NCBI RefSeq assembly: GCF_014596725.1
Contig: NZ_JACVEG010000003.1
Coordinates: forward strand, 327,884 to 391,883
From: Vibrio sp. Y2-5
GTDB taxonomy: Bacteria > Pseudomonadota > Gammaproteobacteria > Enterobacterales > Vibrionaceae
Length of the DNA stretch: 64,000 nucleotides
Direction: 5' to 3'
Part shown: positions 20,007-29,014 of the stretch, piece after piece
Position numbering within the stretch: the stretch's first letter is position 1
Layout of the letters: every line of letters starts with the position of its first letter
Program-made: the position numbers and the translations under genes
Notes under the pieces: generated by a model
Seen by the model: only the letters and a program-made list of their open reading frames with translations
Told to the model about the DNA's origin: nothing
Database searches by the model: none

Positions 20007-20039
20007 ATGATTATGATTAAGCCTTTACATAATGGATAA
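20007..20039 (+). CDS. Ten-codon leader reading frame overlapping the cydD start
   Basis: ATG at 20007 opens MIMIKPLHNG and stops at the TAA at 20037-20039, inside the first codons of cydD (ATG at 20032). A strong ribosome binding site, GGAAGGGG, lies 7-9 bases upstream of this short frame. No such site precedes the cydD ATG itself. This suggests translation of cydD by coupling to the leader. It is inferred from sequence only. Confidence 0.45.
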   Translation: MIMIKPLHNG

Positions 20040-21834
20040 GAAAAAACAACGTAGCTTGAACGCATGGCTCAAGCAGCAAAGTAAATTAGCCAAACGCTGG
20101 CTTATGATTGCTGTGGGGCTTGGGGTACTTTCGAGCCTATTTCTACTTGCCCAAGCCGCACTGCTCGCGACAATTTTGCATCAGCTGATTATCGAGCACG
20201 CAGACAAATATTCTCTAATCCCTTACTTTTTGGGTCTAGTGGTGACTGTTGCTGCACGCGCTGGATGTACTTGGGGACGAGAGATCGCAGGCTTTAAAGC
20301 GGGTAAAGAAATTCGAATTTATATCCGCCAGTTGATCTTCGATAAACTGCGTGAGTTAGGCCCTGCTTATATCAAAGGAAAGCCGGCTGGCGCATGGGCG
20401 ACTCTGACACTTGAGCAAGTTGAAAACATGCATGACTTCTTTGCTCGTTACTTACCGCAGATGTCGCTTTCCGTATTGATCCCGTTTGTCATTCTCATCG
20501 TGGTATTTCCAGTCAACTGGGCTGCAGGTTTGATCTTCCTGATCACCGCTCCCCTTGTTCCGCTATTTATGGCGCTTGTTGGCATTAAAGCGGCTGACGC
20601 TGGCAGAAAGAACTTCAAAGCACTGCAACGCCTCTCTGGTCACTTCTATGATCGCTTACAGTCAATGACGACGATTCGTCTGTTTGACCGTACAGCAGCA
20701 GAAACAGAGCACATGCGCGGCGCATCTGAAGTATTCCGTAAACGGACGATGGATGTTCTACGCATAGCATTCTTGTCTTCAGCCGTTCTTGAATTCTTTA
20801 CTTCAATTTCAATTGCTATAACTGCGGTTTACTTCGGTTTCAGCTTTATCGGCGAATTAGAATTTGGTTACTACGGCGCAGGCGTCACCTTATTCTCAGG
20901 TCTATTTATTCTTATCCTCGCTCCTGAGTTTTATCAGCCACTGCGTGAGCTTGGTACTTATTATCATGCGAAGCAGCAAGCAGTAGGTGCGGCTGAAAGT
21001 ATTGTTGAATTCTTACAAACCGATGTGAGCAAAGTGGCTTCGGGCTCAACGCCTCTTCCGACGAATCACCAAGCGACCAATGATTCTGTTGAGATCGTTG
21101 CTCGTGATTTGGAAGTTCTTAGCCCCGAAGGTAAACGCTTAGTTGGTCCTGTTTCTTTCACTCTAAATAGCCATGAAACCACTGCATTAGTTGGCCCAAG
21201 CGGCGCAGGTAAAACCAGCCTGATAAATGCAATATTAGGGTTTATGCCATATCAAGGCAGTTTAACGATTAATGGTATCGAGCTTAGCCAACTCGATCAT
21301 ACAAGTTGGCGTAAAGCGATTAGCTGGGTTGGTCAAAATCCGTTACTGGTACACGGCACCATTCGTGACAACGTAACTCTAGGTAAAGACGATATCACTG
21401 ACCAAGCCGTTCAGGAAGTGCTCGATAATGCTTATGCTTCTGAGTTTGTTAATAAGCATGGCTTGGATTATATGATCAGTGACCGCTCTGGTGGCTTGTC
21501 TGTAGGGCAGGCACAACGCTTGGCCCTAGCCCGCGCTATGCTGCAAAAAGGCAATTTCTGGTTACTGGATGAACCAACCGCAAGTTTGGATGCACGCAGC
21601 GAACAGTTGGTCATGCAAGGTCTTAATACTCAAATTGCTGACAAAACAGCGCTGCTTGTCACTCACCAACTACTCCCATTGAAATCCGTCAATCAAATCC
21701 TCGTCATGCGCGATGGCTTGCTTGAACAATCCGGAGATTTCAATACGCTCAGCCAACAAGAAGGTCTATTTGCCTCAATGTTAGCGTCCAATCAAGCCGT
21801 TCAAGAAGCTGATAAGGGGAATCTCGATGCGTGA
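20032..21834 (+). CDS. cydD: Cysteine/glutathione ABC exporter subunit CydD
   Basis: The 600-aa protein combines an N-terminal six-helix ABC exporter domain (about residues 20-330) with a nucleotide-binding domain. Walker A is GPSGAGKTS, the signature is the slightly altered LSVGQ, and Walker B is FWLLDEPTASLD. CydDC is a heterodimeric inner membrane transporter of thiols and heme-related redox control, needed for cytochrome bd assembly. The gene overlaps cydC by 8 bp. The start lacks a good ribosome binding site (see the leader frame at 20007-20039). Confidence 0.94.
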   Translation: MDKKKQRSLNAWLKQQSKLAKRWLMIAVGLGVLSSLFLLAQAALLATILHQLIIEHADKYSLIPYFLGLVVTVAARAGCTWGREIAGFKAGKEIRIYIRQLIFDKLRELGPAYIKGKPAGAWATLTLEQVENMHDFFARYLPQMSLSVLIPFVILIVVFPVNWAAGLIFLITAPLVPLFMALVGIKAADAGRKNFKALQRLSGHFYDRLQSMTTIRLFDRTAAETEHMRGASEVFRKRTMDVLRIAFLSSAVLEFFTSISIAITAVYFGFSFIGELEFGYYGAGVTLFSGLFILILAPEFYQPLRELGTYYHAKQQAVGAAESIVEFLQTDVSKVASGSTPLPTNHQATNDSVEIVARDLEVLSPEGKRLVGPVSFTLNSHETTALVGPSGAGKTSLINAILGFMPYQGSLTINGIELSQLDHTSWRKAISWVGQNPLLVHGTIRDNVTLGKDDITDQAVQEVLDNAYASEFVNKHGLDYMISDRSGGLSVGQAQRLALARAMLQKGNFWLLDEPTASLDARSEQLVMQGLNTQIADKTALLVTHQLLPLKSVNQILVMRDGLLEQSGDFNTLSQQEGLFASMLASNQAVQEADKGNLDA

Positions 21835-23548
21835 TTTACTGCCGTACTTAAAACTGTATAAAAAGCACTGGTTTGGTTTGTCTCTCGGGATGTTGCTGGC
21901 ATTTTTAACCCTGCTAGCGTCTATAGGTCTGCTCACCCTTTCCGGCTGGTTCCTCTCTGCCGCTGCGGTTGCTGGCTTAACCATTGCCCGTGAAACATTC
22001 AACTATATGTTGCCGGGTGCATTCGTTCGTGGATTCGCCATGGGGCGTACTGCCGGACGCTGGGGAGAACGAGTCGTTAGCCATAACGCAACGTTCAAGC
22101 TGCTGACTGACTTGCGAATTTTCTTTTTTGAAAAACTCGCGCCTATGATTCCAGGCCGAATCTCAAACCTGCGTGATGCAGACCTTTTAAACCGTCTTGT
22201 TGCCGATATTGATGCAATGGACCATGTTTACTTGCGTCTTATCAGCCCAGTGACCGTTGGTGTACTCGGTATTGCTGCAATCACTGCCCTACTTTGCTGG
22301 TTTGACTCAAGCTTAGGGTTAGTACTGGGTTCCGTGTTACTTGTACTATTACTGCTTTGGCCAGTGATGTTCTACAAGCTTGGCAAACGTAACGGTGCTG
22401 AACTGACCCAAAATAAAGCGGACATGCGTATTGCAACCATGGACTGGCTACAAGGGTATAGCGAACTCACTATCTTTGGTGCGGAATCTCGTTACCGCGA
22501 AGCCATTTACATTGCGCAAGAAAAACTACTGACCAACCAGAAAATCAATGCGAGCTTTACTGGTTTAGCCCAAGCCCTTCTGTTATTAGCAAACGGCTGG
22601 ACACTCGTTCTTATGCTTTGGTTAGCCGCTGACGGTGTCAACGGTCAGGCACCTGACCCAATGATTGCTCTGATGATCTTCGCCACAATGGCAAGCTTTG
22701 AGCTACTTATGCCAATTGCAGGTGCGTTCCAACATTTAGGACAAACACTGACTTCTGCCCGCCGTTTGAATGAAGTTATTCTTAGTGAGCCTGATGTTGT
22801 ATTCCCTAAGCAGAATGCACCACATTCAGGCGAGTTTTCCGTTGAGTTCGACGGAGTGTCGTTCCAATATCCTGACAGCGAACAGCAAGTGTTGAATAGC
22901 GTCCAAGTTTCAGTACCAGCCGGCCACAAACTTGCCATTGTGGGTCAAACAGGTTCTGGTAAATCAACGCTGATCCAATTGCTCTGCCGTTACTGGGATA
23001 CTAACCAAGGTGAGATTCGAATCGCCGGAACGCCTCTGAAACACTGGAGTGAAAGTGACCTGCGCGCATCCATCAGTGTGGTGAGTCAGCGAGTCGACGT
23101 CTTGAATGGCTCCTTACGTGACAACCTGTTAATGGCGAAACCGAAAGCTACGGACGAAGAACTGTGCGCTATTCTAGAGCGAGTGGGATTACAGAAGCTA
23201 CTTGAAGCTCCGGGACTAGATGCATGGTTGGGAGATGGCGGACGTCAGCTTTCAGGAGGAGAGAAACGCCGTATTGGCATCTCACGCGCTATTTTGCATA
23301 ACGCCCCTATTCTATTGCTGGATGAACCTACCGAAGGTTTGGATAAACAGACAGAACAACAAATCATGGATCTGTTTAAATCGCATTTCGCGGGTAAAAC
23401 GGTCATATTCATTACGCACCGTCTGATTAATTTGGATCAAATGGATGCGATATGCCTGATTGAACAAGGTGACGTAGTCGAACACGGCAGCCATCAAGCG
23501 CTACTCGCACAACAAGGTCGCTATTATCAGCTGACTCAGACCTTATAA
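21827..23548 (+). CDS. cydC: Cysteine/glutathione ABC exporter subunit CydC
   Basis: The 573-aa partner of CydD has six predicted helices, an early GWFLSAAAVAGL segment typical of CydC, then Walker A GQTGSGKST. It has a canonical LSGGEKRRIGISRA signature and ILLLDEPTEGLD. An 8-bp overlap with cydD indicates translational coupling and equal subunit supply. A strong terminator follows at 23555-23584. Confidence 0.94.
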   Translation: MRDLLPYLKLYKKHWFGLSLGMLLAFLTLLASIGLLTLSGWFLSAAAVAGLTIARETFNYMLPGAFVRGFAMGRTAGRWGERVVSHNATFKLLTDLRIFFFEKLAPMIPGRISNLRDADLLNRLVADIDAMDHVYLRLISPVTVGVLGIAAITALLCWFDSSLGLVLGSVLLVLLLLWPVMFYKLGKRNGAELTQNKADMRIATMDWLQGYSELTIFGAESRYREAIYIAQEKLLTNQKINASFTGLAQALLLLANGWTLVLMLWLAADGVNGQAPDPMIALMIFATMASFELLMPIAGAFQHLGQTLTSARRLNEVILSEPDVVFPKQNAPHSGEFSVEFDGVSFQYPDSEQQVLNSVQVSVPAGHKLAIVGQTGSGKSTLIQLLCRYWDTNQGEIRIAGTPLKHWSESDLRASISVVSQRVDVLNGSLRDNLLMAKPKATDEELCAILERVGLQKLLEAPGLDAWLGDGGRQLSGGEKRRIGISRAILHNAPILLLDEPTEGLDKQTEQQIMDLFKSHFAGKTVIFITHRLINLDQMDAICLIEQGDVVEHGSHQALLAQQGRYYQLTQTL

Positions 23549-23554
23549 AAGGCA

Positions 23555-23584
23555 AAGCCCTTTAGTTTCCTAAAGGGCTTTTTT
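23555..23584 (+). terminator. Terminator of cydDC
   Basis: AAGCCCTTTA-gtttcc-TAAAGGGCTT followed by TTTT, 7 nt after the cydC stop codon. Confidence 0.93.
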
Positions 23585-23626
23585 GTTCTCGCCTCCACCC
23601 ATGAAAATATGTAGGCTTCAGATACA

Positions 23627-23656
23627 AAAAATCCCAAGCTAAGCTCGGGATTTTTC
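23627..23656 (-). terminator. Terminator of rluB
   Basis: On the minus strand AAATCCC and GGGATTT flank a short interrupted loop and are followed by T residues, about 27 nt after the rluB stop. Confidence 0.8.
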
Positions 23657-23682
23657 AAATTAGAGAATCTAACAAATTCAGA

Positions 23683-24705
23683 CTATTTACGCGTACGAGG
23701 TGTATTCTTTTGCGCTGGCCTTCCGCCTGATCTGCCTTTACCACCTGCTTGACCTTTGCCAGCCGTACCCGCTTTTGCGCGCGAACCGTGTTCACCCGAT
23801 GAAGACTTATTAGTCGCTGTAGTTGGTTTACGACGACCTTTTGGTGCTGGTGCAGTGATACGCTCTTCATGACGACGAACAGCACGACGGATTTTCTGAC
23901 TACGAGAACGCTCACGCTTACGAGAGGTGTTGTCTTTATCTAGATCCAACATCGTTTCATCTTCTGGACGCAGATCAACCAGTTCACGCAAGTAGTTTAC
24001 TTGCTTAAGCTCCAGTTCCATCCAACCACCACGAGGCAATTTCTTATCTAGGAAGATATCACCATAACGTACACGTTTAAGACGGCTAACTGTGGTCTCT
24101 TGAGATTCCCAAAGACGACGAACTTCGCGGTTACGACCTTCGTTGATAACAACGTAGAAGGTGTGGTTCATACCTTCGCCACCAGCGTATACCACGTCTT
24201 CGAAACGTGCTAAACCGTCATCAAGTTGAACACCACGAACAAGGTTGCGTACTTTATCTTCAGTTACTTCACCGAAAACACGCACTAAATATTCACGTTC
24301 CACTTGACGGCTTGGGTGCATCAAACGGTTTGCCAACTCACCATCTGTAGTGAATAGGAGCAGACCTGAAGTGTTTGCATCCAGGCGACCTACTGAAATC
24401 CAGCGCGAACCGCGAATTTTCGGTAGACGGTCAAAAACCGTACGGCGACCATCAGGGTCATGGCGAGTACATAACTCACCTTCTGGTTTGTAATACGCAA
24501 GTACGCGACATACAACTTCTTCTTGTGCTTTTGCAGATACGGTATGCCCGTCAATACGTACAACAGCGCTTTCATCTTCTAAGCGCTCACCCAACGTAGC
24601 TACCTTGCCATTAACACTAACACGACCAGCTCTAATCAGAGCTTCTAACTCACGACGAGAACCATGACCGGCGCGTGCTAAAACCTTTTGTAACTTTTCG
24701 CTCAT
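23683..24705 (-). CDS. rluB: 23S rRNA pseudouridine(2605) synthase RluB
   Basis: The 340-aa protein begins with an S4 RNA-binding domain ([20 protein letters not shown]). The RsuA/RluB catalytic core follows, with the active-site Asp in [18 protein letters not shown] and the [10 protein letters not shown] motif. Residues from about 255 are a low-complexity Arg/Lys/Gly tail, typical of RluB orthologues. It modifies U2605 of 23S rRNA. Gene order rnm-yciO-rluB is conserved with enterics. A 213-bp gap to yciO holds no gene I can support. Confidence 0.93.
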   Translation of the reverse strand: MSEKLQKVLARAGHGSRRELEALIRAGRVSVNGKVATLGERLEDESAVVRIDGHTVSAKAQEEVVCRVLAYYKPEGELCTRHDPDGRRTVFDRLPKIRGSRWISVGRLDANTSGLLLFTTDGELANRLMHPSRQVEREYLVRVFGEVTEDKVRNLVRGVQLDDGLARFEDVVYAGGEGMNHTFYVVINEGRNREVRRLWESQETTVSRLKRVRYGDIFLDKKLPRGGWMELELKQVNYLRELVDLRPEDETMLDLDKDNTSRKRERSRSQKIRRAVRRHEERITAPAPKGRRKPTTATNKSSSGEHGSRAKAGTAGKGQAGGKGRSGGRPAQKNTPRTRK

Positions 24706-24918
24706 TTATCTACCTTTGTGTCGTCTTCTCAGACGTCGAAATATTAGTATGCGATCTGACTTCAGTACCAGTTTTTCTGGCAAAAATCGCGGTCGCGTAT
24801 TATTACAGATTACACCGACAAAAGCATCCAGTTTATCCCCAAACAAAGTAGAGATTTCACAAGGCAGCCTGAGTGGACGCGAGCGTGAACAAAAAAGAAT
24901 TTTCTCTCGTTTCACCGC

Positions 24919-25539
24919 TTATTCAAACGGTACAGGATCACCCGAACCGACACGAACAACTTGTGGCTCATCATCGCTGAAATCGATCACAGTTGTCGGC
25001 TGTTCACCCAAAAATCCGCCATTCAAAATCACATCCACCGCGTGTTCAAGACGATCACGAATTTCTTCAGGATCAGATTCCGTGGTTTCATTACCCGGCA
25101 AAATAAGCGAAGTCGACATCAAAGGCTCGCCAAGAGCTTCAAGTAGATCCAACGCGATCTTGTTATCTGGAATACGGATACCGATTGTTTTTCGCTTAGG
25201 ATTCATTAAGCGGCGCGGTACCTCTTTTGTCCCTTTAAAAATAAAGGTGTAAGGCCCCGGCGTATTGTTCTTCAATAATCGGAATGCGGTATTGTCTACG
25301 CGGGCATATAGTGAAATTTCAGACAAATCACGGCACAACAGTGTGAAATTGTGTTTGTCATCTAAACGACGAATCTGACAAATACGTTCTAGTGCCTGTT
25401 TATTTTCTAACTGGCAACCTAGCGCATAACCGGAATCGGTTGGGTAAACAATCACACCACCATTACGAATAATTGCAACCGCTTGATTGATTAAACGCGC
25501 TTGTGGGTTTTCTGGATGAACATAAAAAAACTGGCTCAT
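24919..25539 (-). CDS. yciO: L-threonylcarbamoyladenylate synthase-like protein YciO
   Basis: The 206-aa protein belongs to the Sua5/YciO/YrdC family: GGVIVYPTDSGYALGC, KHNFTLLCRDLSEIS, GPYTFIFKGTKEVPRR and the IGIRIPDN motif are visible. It is the YciO branch, located between rnm and rluB as in E. coli, rather than the essential TsaC. The cellular role of YciO is not settled. Two bp separate it from rnm, so the two are co-transcribed. Confidence 0.92.
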   Translation of the reverse strand: MSQFFYVHPENPQARLINQAVAIIRNGGVIVYPTDSGYALGCQLENKQALERICQIRRLDDKHNFTLLCRDLSEISLYARVDNTAFRLLKNNTPGPYTFIFKGTKEVPRRLMNPKRKTIGIRIPDNKIALDLLEALGEPLMSTSLILPGNETTESDPEEIRDRLEHAVDVILNGGFLGEQPTTVIDFSDDEPQVVRVGSGDPVPFE

Positions 25540-25541
25540 TA

Positions 25542-26429
25542 TTATTCCTCATTACCTAGGGTCTCTTGCCCTAGTCTCTCAGCTCTATCTTTAGAGAGTA
25601 TTTCCCAGTCTTTCCAGACTGGTTCCACGCCAGAAGGCAGCCATAAGTTTCGCCCTAACTCCATCCACGGAGACGGGTAATGAAAGTCACTGCCTTGAGA
25701 AGCTAATAGATTGTATTGTATAGCATAATCAGCCAAAGTGCGTCTTTCTTGTGGCGCTTGCTGAGGTTGAGCAACTTCCATTGCGTCACCACCGGCTTCT
25801 ACAAACGCAGCAATTAAGCGCTTAAGCCACTTAGCCGTCAAGTTATATCGCGCCGGATGAGCAAGCACCGCCAGCCCTCCAGCAGCATGTATCGCATTAA
25901 CCGCGTCGGCCATTGAACACCAGTTAGGTGGCACATAACCTGGGTTATCGCGGGTTAAAAACTTCTTAAATACCTGCTGAAGGTTTTTCGCATAGCCGGC
26001 ATCCACCAGCCACTTAGCAAAGTGGGCTCTCGTGATCGGCGCATCGCCTGCGATCGCTTTTACTTCTTCAAGTACGCCTTCTCGAGTCGATTTTTCTAAT
26101 CGATGGGCAATCAGTTCCGCACGTCCGACTCGGTGCTCTTTCTGTTGCTCAATTAACCCTTGCAGATGAGGGTTAAGAGGATCGATATTTAAACCAACAA
26201 TATGAATGTCTTTGTTCTGCCAAACCGTCGAGATTTCAATACCATTGATGAGCGTGATCGGATGCTGTTTATCTTCAATATAAGCACGTGCTGGCGCTAA
26301 CGCCTCAATGGTGTCGTGATCTGTAATCGCAAGAACATCAACATTAAATCCGATAGCGCGCTCGATCAGATCTTCGTGAGACATGCGGCCATCAGACGCT
26401 GTCGTGTGACTATGTAAGTCTATTTTCAT
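25542..26429 (-). CDS. rnm: 5'-3' exoribonuclease Rnm (RNase AM, TrpH/YciV), PHP family
   Basis: The 295-aa PHP-domain protein starts with the metal-binding [12 protein letters not shown]. It continues with [22 protein letters not shown] and the C-terminal GSDFHYP metal ligands. It is the orthologue of E. coli YciV/TrpH, now called Rnm, which trims 5' ends of rRNAs and degrades short RNAs. It diverges from the trp operon, as in E. coli, and heads the rnm-yciO(-rluB) unit. Confidence 0.93.
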   Translation of the reverse strand: MKIDLHSHTTASDGRMSHEDLIERAIGFNVDVLAITDHDTIEALAPARAYIEDKQHPITLINGIEISTVWQNKDIHIVGLNIDPLNPHLQGLIEQQKEHRVGRAELIAHRLEKSTREGVLEEVKAIAGDAPITRAHFAKWLVDAGYAKNLQQVFKKFLTRDNPGYVPPNWCSMADAVNAIHAAGGLAVLAHPARYNLTAKWLKRLIAAFVEAGGDAMEVAQPQQAPQERRTLADYAIQYNLLASQGSDFHYPSPWMELGRNLWLPSGVEPVWKDWEILSKDRAERLGQETLGNEE

Positions 26430-26457
26430 ATTTTTTAATTTTGCCTGTTTTTAAGGC

Positions 26458-26489
26458 TTGACTTTCACCTCTCGCACTAGTTTACTAGT
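26458..26489 (+). promoter_or_regulatory. trp operon promoter with TrpR operator
   Basis: A -35 box TTGACT (26458-26463) lies 17 bp from the -10 box TTTACT (26481-26486). The inverted repeat ACTAGT-TT-ACTAGT (26476-26489) overlaps the -10 and matches the E. coli TrpR operator core ACTAGTTAACTAGT in 13 of 14 positions. Tryptophan-bound TrpR should block RNA polymerase here. Confidence 0.93.
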
Positions 26490-26522
26490 ACACAAATACG
26501 AGAGCACAAATTAAGACTTGCT

Positions 26523-26639
26523 ATGTTACAAGAAATCAACACAAACCCATATTCTAATTTAAGCACAGCTTCTGCTGAGCTTAATATTAATTGGTGGCGT
26601 ATGTGGTCAGATTCATGGCGGGCAAACGTGCACTTCTAA
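26523..26639 (+). CDS. trpL: trp operon leader peptide
   Basis: A 38-codon frame beginning ATG TTA CAA encodes a peptide with Trp codons at positions 24, 25, 28 and 32 (NWWRMWSDSW). It lies between the trp promoter and the attenuator hairpin. Ribosome stalling at these codons when Trp-tRNA is scarce would set the attenuation decision. Only 34 nt shorter of trpE than in enteric leaders in layout; no other role is suggested. Confidence 0.93.
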   Translation: MLQEINTNPYSNLSTASAELNINWWRMWSDSWRANVHF

Positions 26640-26687
26640 TTCAGAGAAACGCATTCATAAAGCCCGCAATTAGCGGGCTTTTATTTT
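26618..26687 (+). promoter_or_regulatory. trp attenuator: antiterminator and terminator
   Basis: The terminator stem is GCCCGC (26662-26667)/GCGGGC (26673-26678), flanked by AA/TT pairs and followed by TTATTTT. GCGGGC at 26618-26623, inside the leader codons Trp32-Ala34, can pair with the same 26662-26667 segment and so form the competing antiterminator. This is the classical segment 2:3 versus 3:4 choice. Confidence 0.88.
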
Positions 26688-26761
26688 ATCAGTTGACATA
26701 TCACTCCCTCTACTTTCAACTGGTTATAGAACAAATTCAGACGATTTAATAAGGAGGTCTT

Positions 26762-28348
26762 GTGAACAAGGCCATTGAAATTGAAAACCTTGCACAGTTG
26801 GAAGTCATCAAGACTTCTATCCCTTATACGCAAGATCCTACTGCACTATTCCACGCACTGTGTGAAGGCAAAACAGACTGTTTATTGCTTGAGTCTGCTG
26901 AAATTGATTCAAAACAGAACCTCAAAAGCCTGCTGCTGATTGACGCTGCTGTGAGAATCACGTGTTTAGACCATAAGGTAACTTTCCAAGCTTTAACCGA
27001 TAACGGCATGCAACTGATTGAAATATTGAGCCAAAACGTTGTCAATGCGATACCAGCGACGCTGGAAGGTTCGCTTCTTACACTAAGCTTTGAAGCACCG
27101 TGCGATACGTTAGATGAAGACTCACGTTTAAAAGAGGCGTCTTCATTCGACGCATTACGCCTTGTTCAGCACAGCTTTGACCTCAGCAAACAAGACAAAC
27201 ATGCTATTTTCATTGGTGGTTTGTTTGCTTACGACCTTGTTGCCAACTTTGAACCGCTCGGTGATGCAACGCAAAATAACCAATGCCCTGATTACGTTTT
27301 TTATGTGGCAGAGACGTTAATGGTCGTTGACCACCAAACTGAGACTTGTCAGCTTCAGGCAACCGCATTCTCACGTACCACAGAAACTCACACCGCGCTT
27401 ATCAATCGCCTAGCGGTTATTACCGAGCAAGCAGCGATTCCTCAATTGCAGCCGAAAGCGGAAAAAATTGCAGACGTGTCGGTTAACACTAATATCAGTG
27501 ATGAAGACTTTTGCTCCATAGTTCGAGACCTGAAAGACTACGTGGTAAAAGGCGACATTTTCCAAGTGGTACCGTCTCGTCGCTTTACGCTGCCTTGTCC
27601 TTCTCCACTTGCCGCGTATGAACAGCTCAAAAAGAGTAACCCTAGTCCTTACATGTTCTATATGCAGGATGAACGTTTCACGCTATTCGGTGCTTCACCT
27701 GAAAGTGCGCTGAAATACGAAAAGGAAACCAATCAAATTGAAATCTACCCAATTGCGGGTACGCGTCGTCGTGGCAAGCGTGCTGATGGCAGTATTGATT
27801 TTGATTTGGACAGCCGTATCGAATTGGAACTGCGTCTGGATAAAAAGGAAAACGCAGAACATATGATGTTGGTGGATTTGGCCCGTAACGATGTGGCTCG
27901 TATCTCTCAAGCAGGCACTCGCCATGTGGCCGATTTACTACAAGTAGACCGTTACAGTCATGTGATGCACTTGGTTTCTCGCGTAGTTGGTCAGCTTCGT
28001 CAAGACTTAGATGCTCTACACGCTTACCAAGCATGCATGAACATGGGCACGCTGACTGGTGCACCAAAAATCCGCGCCATGCAGCTGATTCGTAACGTTG
28101 AGAAAGAACGCCGTGGTAGTTACGGTGGCGCTGTAGGTTACCTGACTGGTGAAGGCGATTTGGATACCTGTATCGTGATTCGTTCTGCTTATGTCGAAAA
28201 CGGTATTGCTCAAGTTCAAGCCGGTGCTGGCGTAGTGTTCGATTCGGATCCACAAGCAGAAGCAGACGAAACACGCGGTAAAGCTCAAGCCGTCATTTCA
28301 GCGATTCAACACGCTCACCAAGCGCAATCTTCTTTAAATAAAGCGTAA
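26762..28348 (+). CDS. trpE: Anthranilate synthase component I
   Basis: The 528-aa enzyme uses a GTG start with GGAGG immediately upstream. It converts chorismate and ammonia to anthranilate. The N-terminal LLLES segment (about residues 38-42) is the tryptophan feedback site. Catalytic motifs include QVVPSRRF, FGASPESALK, PIAGTRRRG, DLARNDVAR, the GTLTGAPKIRAM block and GAGVVFDSDPQAE. It is the first structural gene of trpEGDCFBA and sits 75 bp after the attenuator. Confidence 0.97.
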   Translation: MNKAIEIENLAQLEVIKTSIPYTQDPTALFHALCEGKTDCLLLESAEIDSKQNLKSLLLIDAAVRITCLDHKVTFQALTDNGMQLIEILSQNVVNAIPATLEGSLLTLSFEAPCDTLDEDSRLKEASSFDALRLVQHSFDLSKQDKHAIFIGGLFAYDLVANFEPLGDATQNNQCPDYVFYVAETLMVVDHQTETCQLQATAFSRTTETHTALINRLAVITEQAAIPQLQPKAEKIADVSVNTNISDEDFCSIVRDLKDYVVKGDIFQVVPSRRFTLPCPSPLAAYEQLKKSNPSPYMFYMQDERFTLFGASPESALKYEKETNQIEIYPIAGTRRRGKRADGSIDFDLDSRIELELRLDKKENAEHMMLVDLARNDVARISQAGTRHVADLLQVDRYSHVMHLVSRVVGQLRQDLDALHAYQACMNMGTLTGAPKIRAMQLIRNVEKERRGSYGGAVGYLTGEGDLDTCIVIRSAYVENGIAQVQAGAGVVFDSDPQAEADETRGKAQAVISAIQHAHQAQSSLNKA

Positions 28349-28363
28349 GTAGGGGAATAACTC

Positions 28364-28942
28364 ATGGCGAATATCGTATTCATCGACAACTTTGACTCAT
28401 TCACCTACAACCTAGTTGATCAGTTCCGTTCATTGGGTCATCAGGTCACGATTTACCGTAACAACATTGCAGCGGATACCATTCAACATGCGGTGGAATC
28501 ATTACTACAACCGGTCATCGTTTTGTCTCCGGGTCCAGGCGCGCCTTCTGAAGCTGGCGTAATGCCAGAAATTCTTAAACGCCTAAAAGGTAAAGTACCT
28601 ATGATTGGTATCTGCCTTGGTCATCAAGCGATTGTGGAAGCTTATGGCGGTACGGTTGCTGGCGCTGGTGAAATCGTTCACGGCAAAGTGTCTATGATGG
28701 AACATCAAAACCACGCACTTTACCAAGGACTCCCGTCTCCACTGGCGATTGCTCGTTATCACTCACTGGTCGCGACTCATGTGACCGAAGAGTTAACCGT
28801 AACCGCTGAAGTCGATGGGTTAGTCATGTCGGTTGTACATGAACAAGACAAGGTGTGTGGATTCCAGTTTCACCCAGAATCCATCATGACGACGCAGGGA
28901 GCAACACTGTTAGAAAACGCGATTGATTGGGCGCTCAGCTAA
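28364..28942 (+). CDS. trpG: Anthranilate synthase component II (glutamine amidotransferase)
   Basis: The 192-aa class I glutamine amidotransferase supplies ammonia to TrpE. It shows NFDSFTYNLVDQ, the oxyanion PGPGAPSEAG, the nucleophile in GICLGHQAI and the catalytic QFHPESI. It is not fused to trpD, unlike in E. coli. It lies 15 bp after trpE. Confidence 0.96.
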   Translation: MANIVFIDNFDSFTYNLVDQFRSLGHQVTIYRNNIAADTIQHAVESLLQPVIVLSPGPGAPSEAGVMPEILKRLKGKVPMIGICLGHQAIVEAYGGTVAGAGEIVHGKVSMMEHQNHALYQGLPSPLAIARYHSLVATHVTEELTVTAEVDGLVMSVVHEQDKVCGFQFHPESIMTTQGATLLENAIDWALS

Positions 28943-29014
28943 CCACTAAGACGAATTCAACGAAAAAGATTAGAGCCCAACAAGACAGTGGCGAAAAGGA
29001 TAAGGAATAGAAAC

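Noticed and set aside
23655..23915. Basic 86-codon frame on the minus strand
   Set aside because: It is the rluB tail read in another frame, so its Lys/Arg richness is an artefact of low-complexity codons.
24716..25252. A 178-codon open frame on the plus strand between rluB and yciO
   Set aside because: Most of it is antisense to yciO, it has no ribosome binding site and its Ser/Arg-rich composition is that of a shadow frame.
27678..28288. Long minus-strand frames opposite trpE
   Set aside because: trpE is certain on the plus strand; the antisense frames are His/Arg-rich and resemble no protein.
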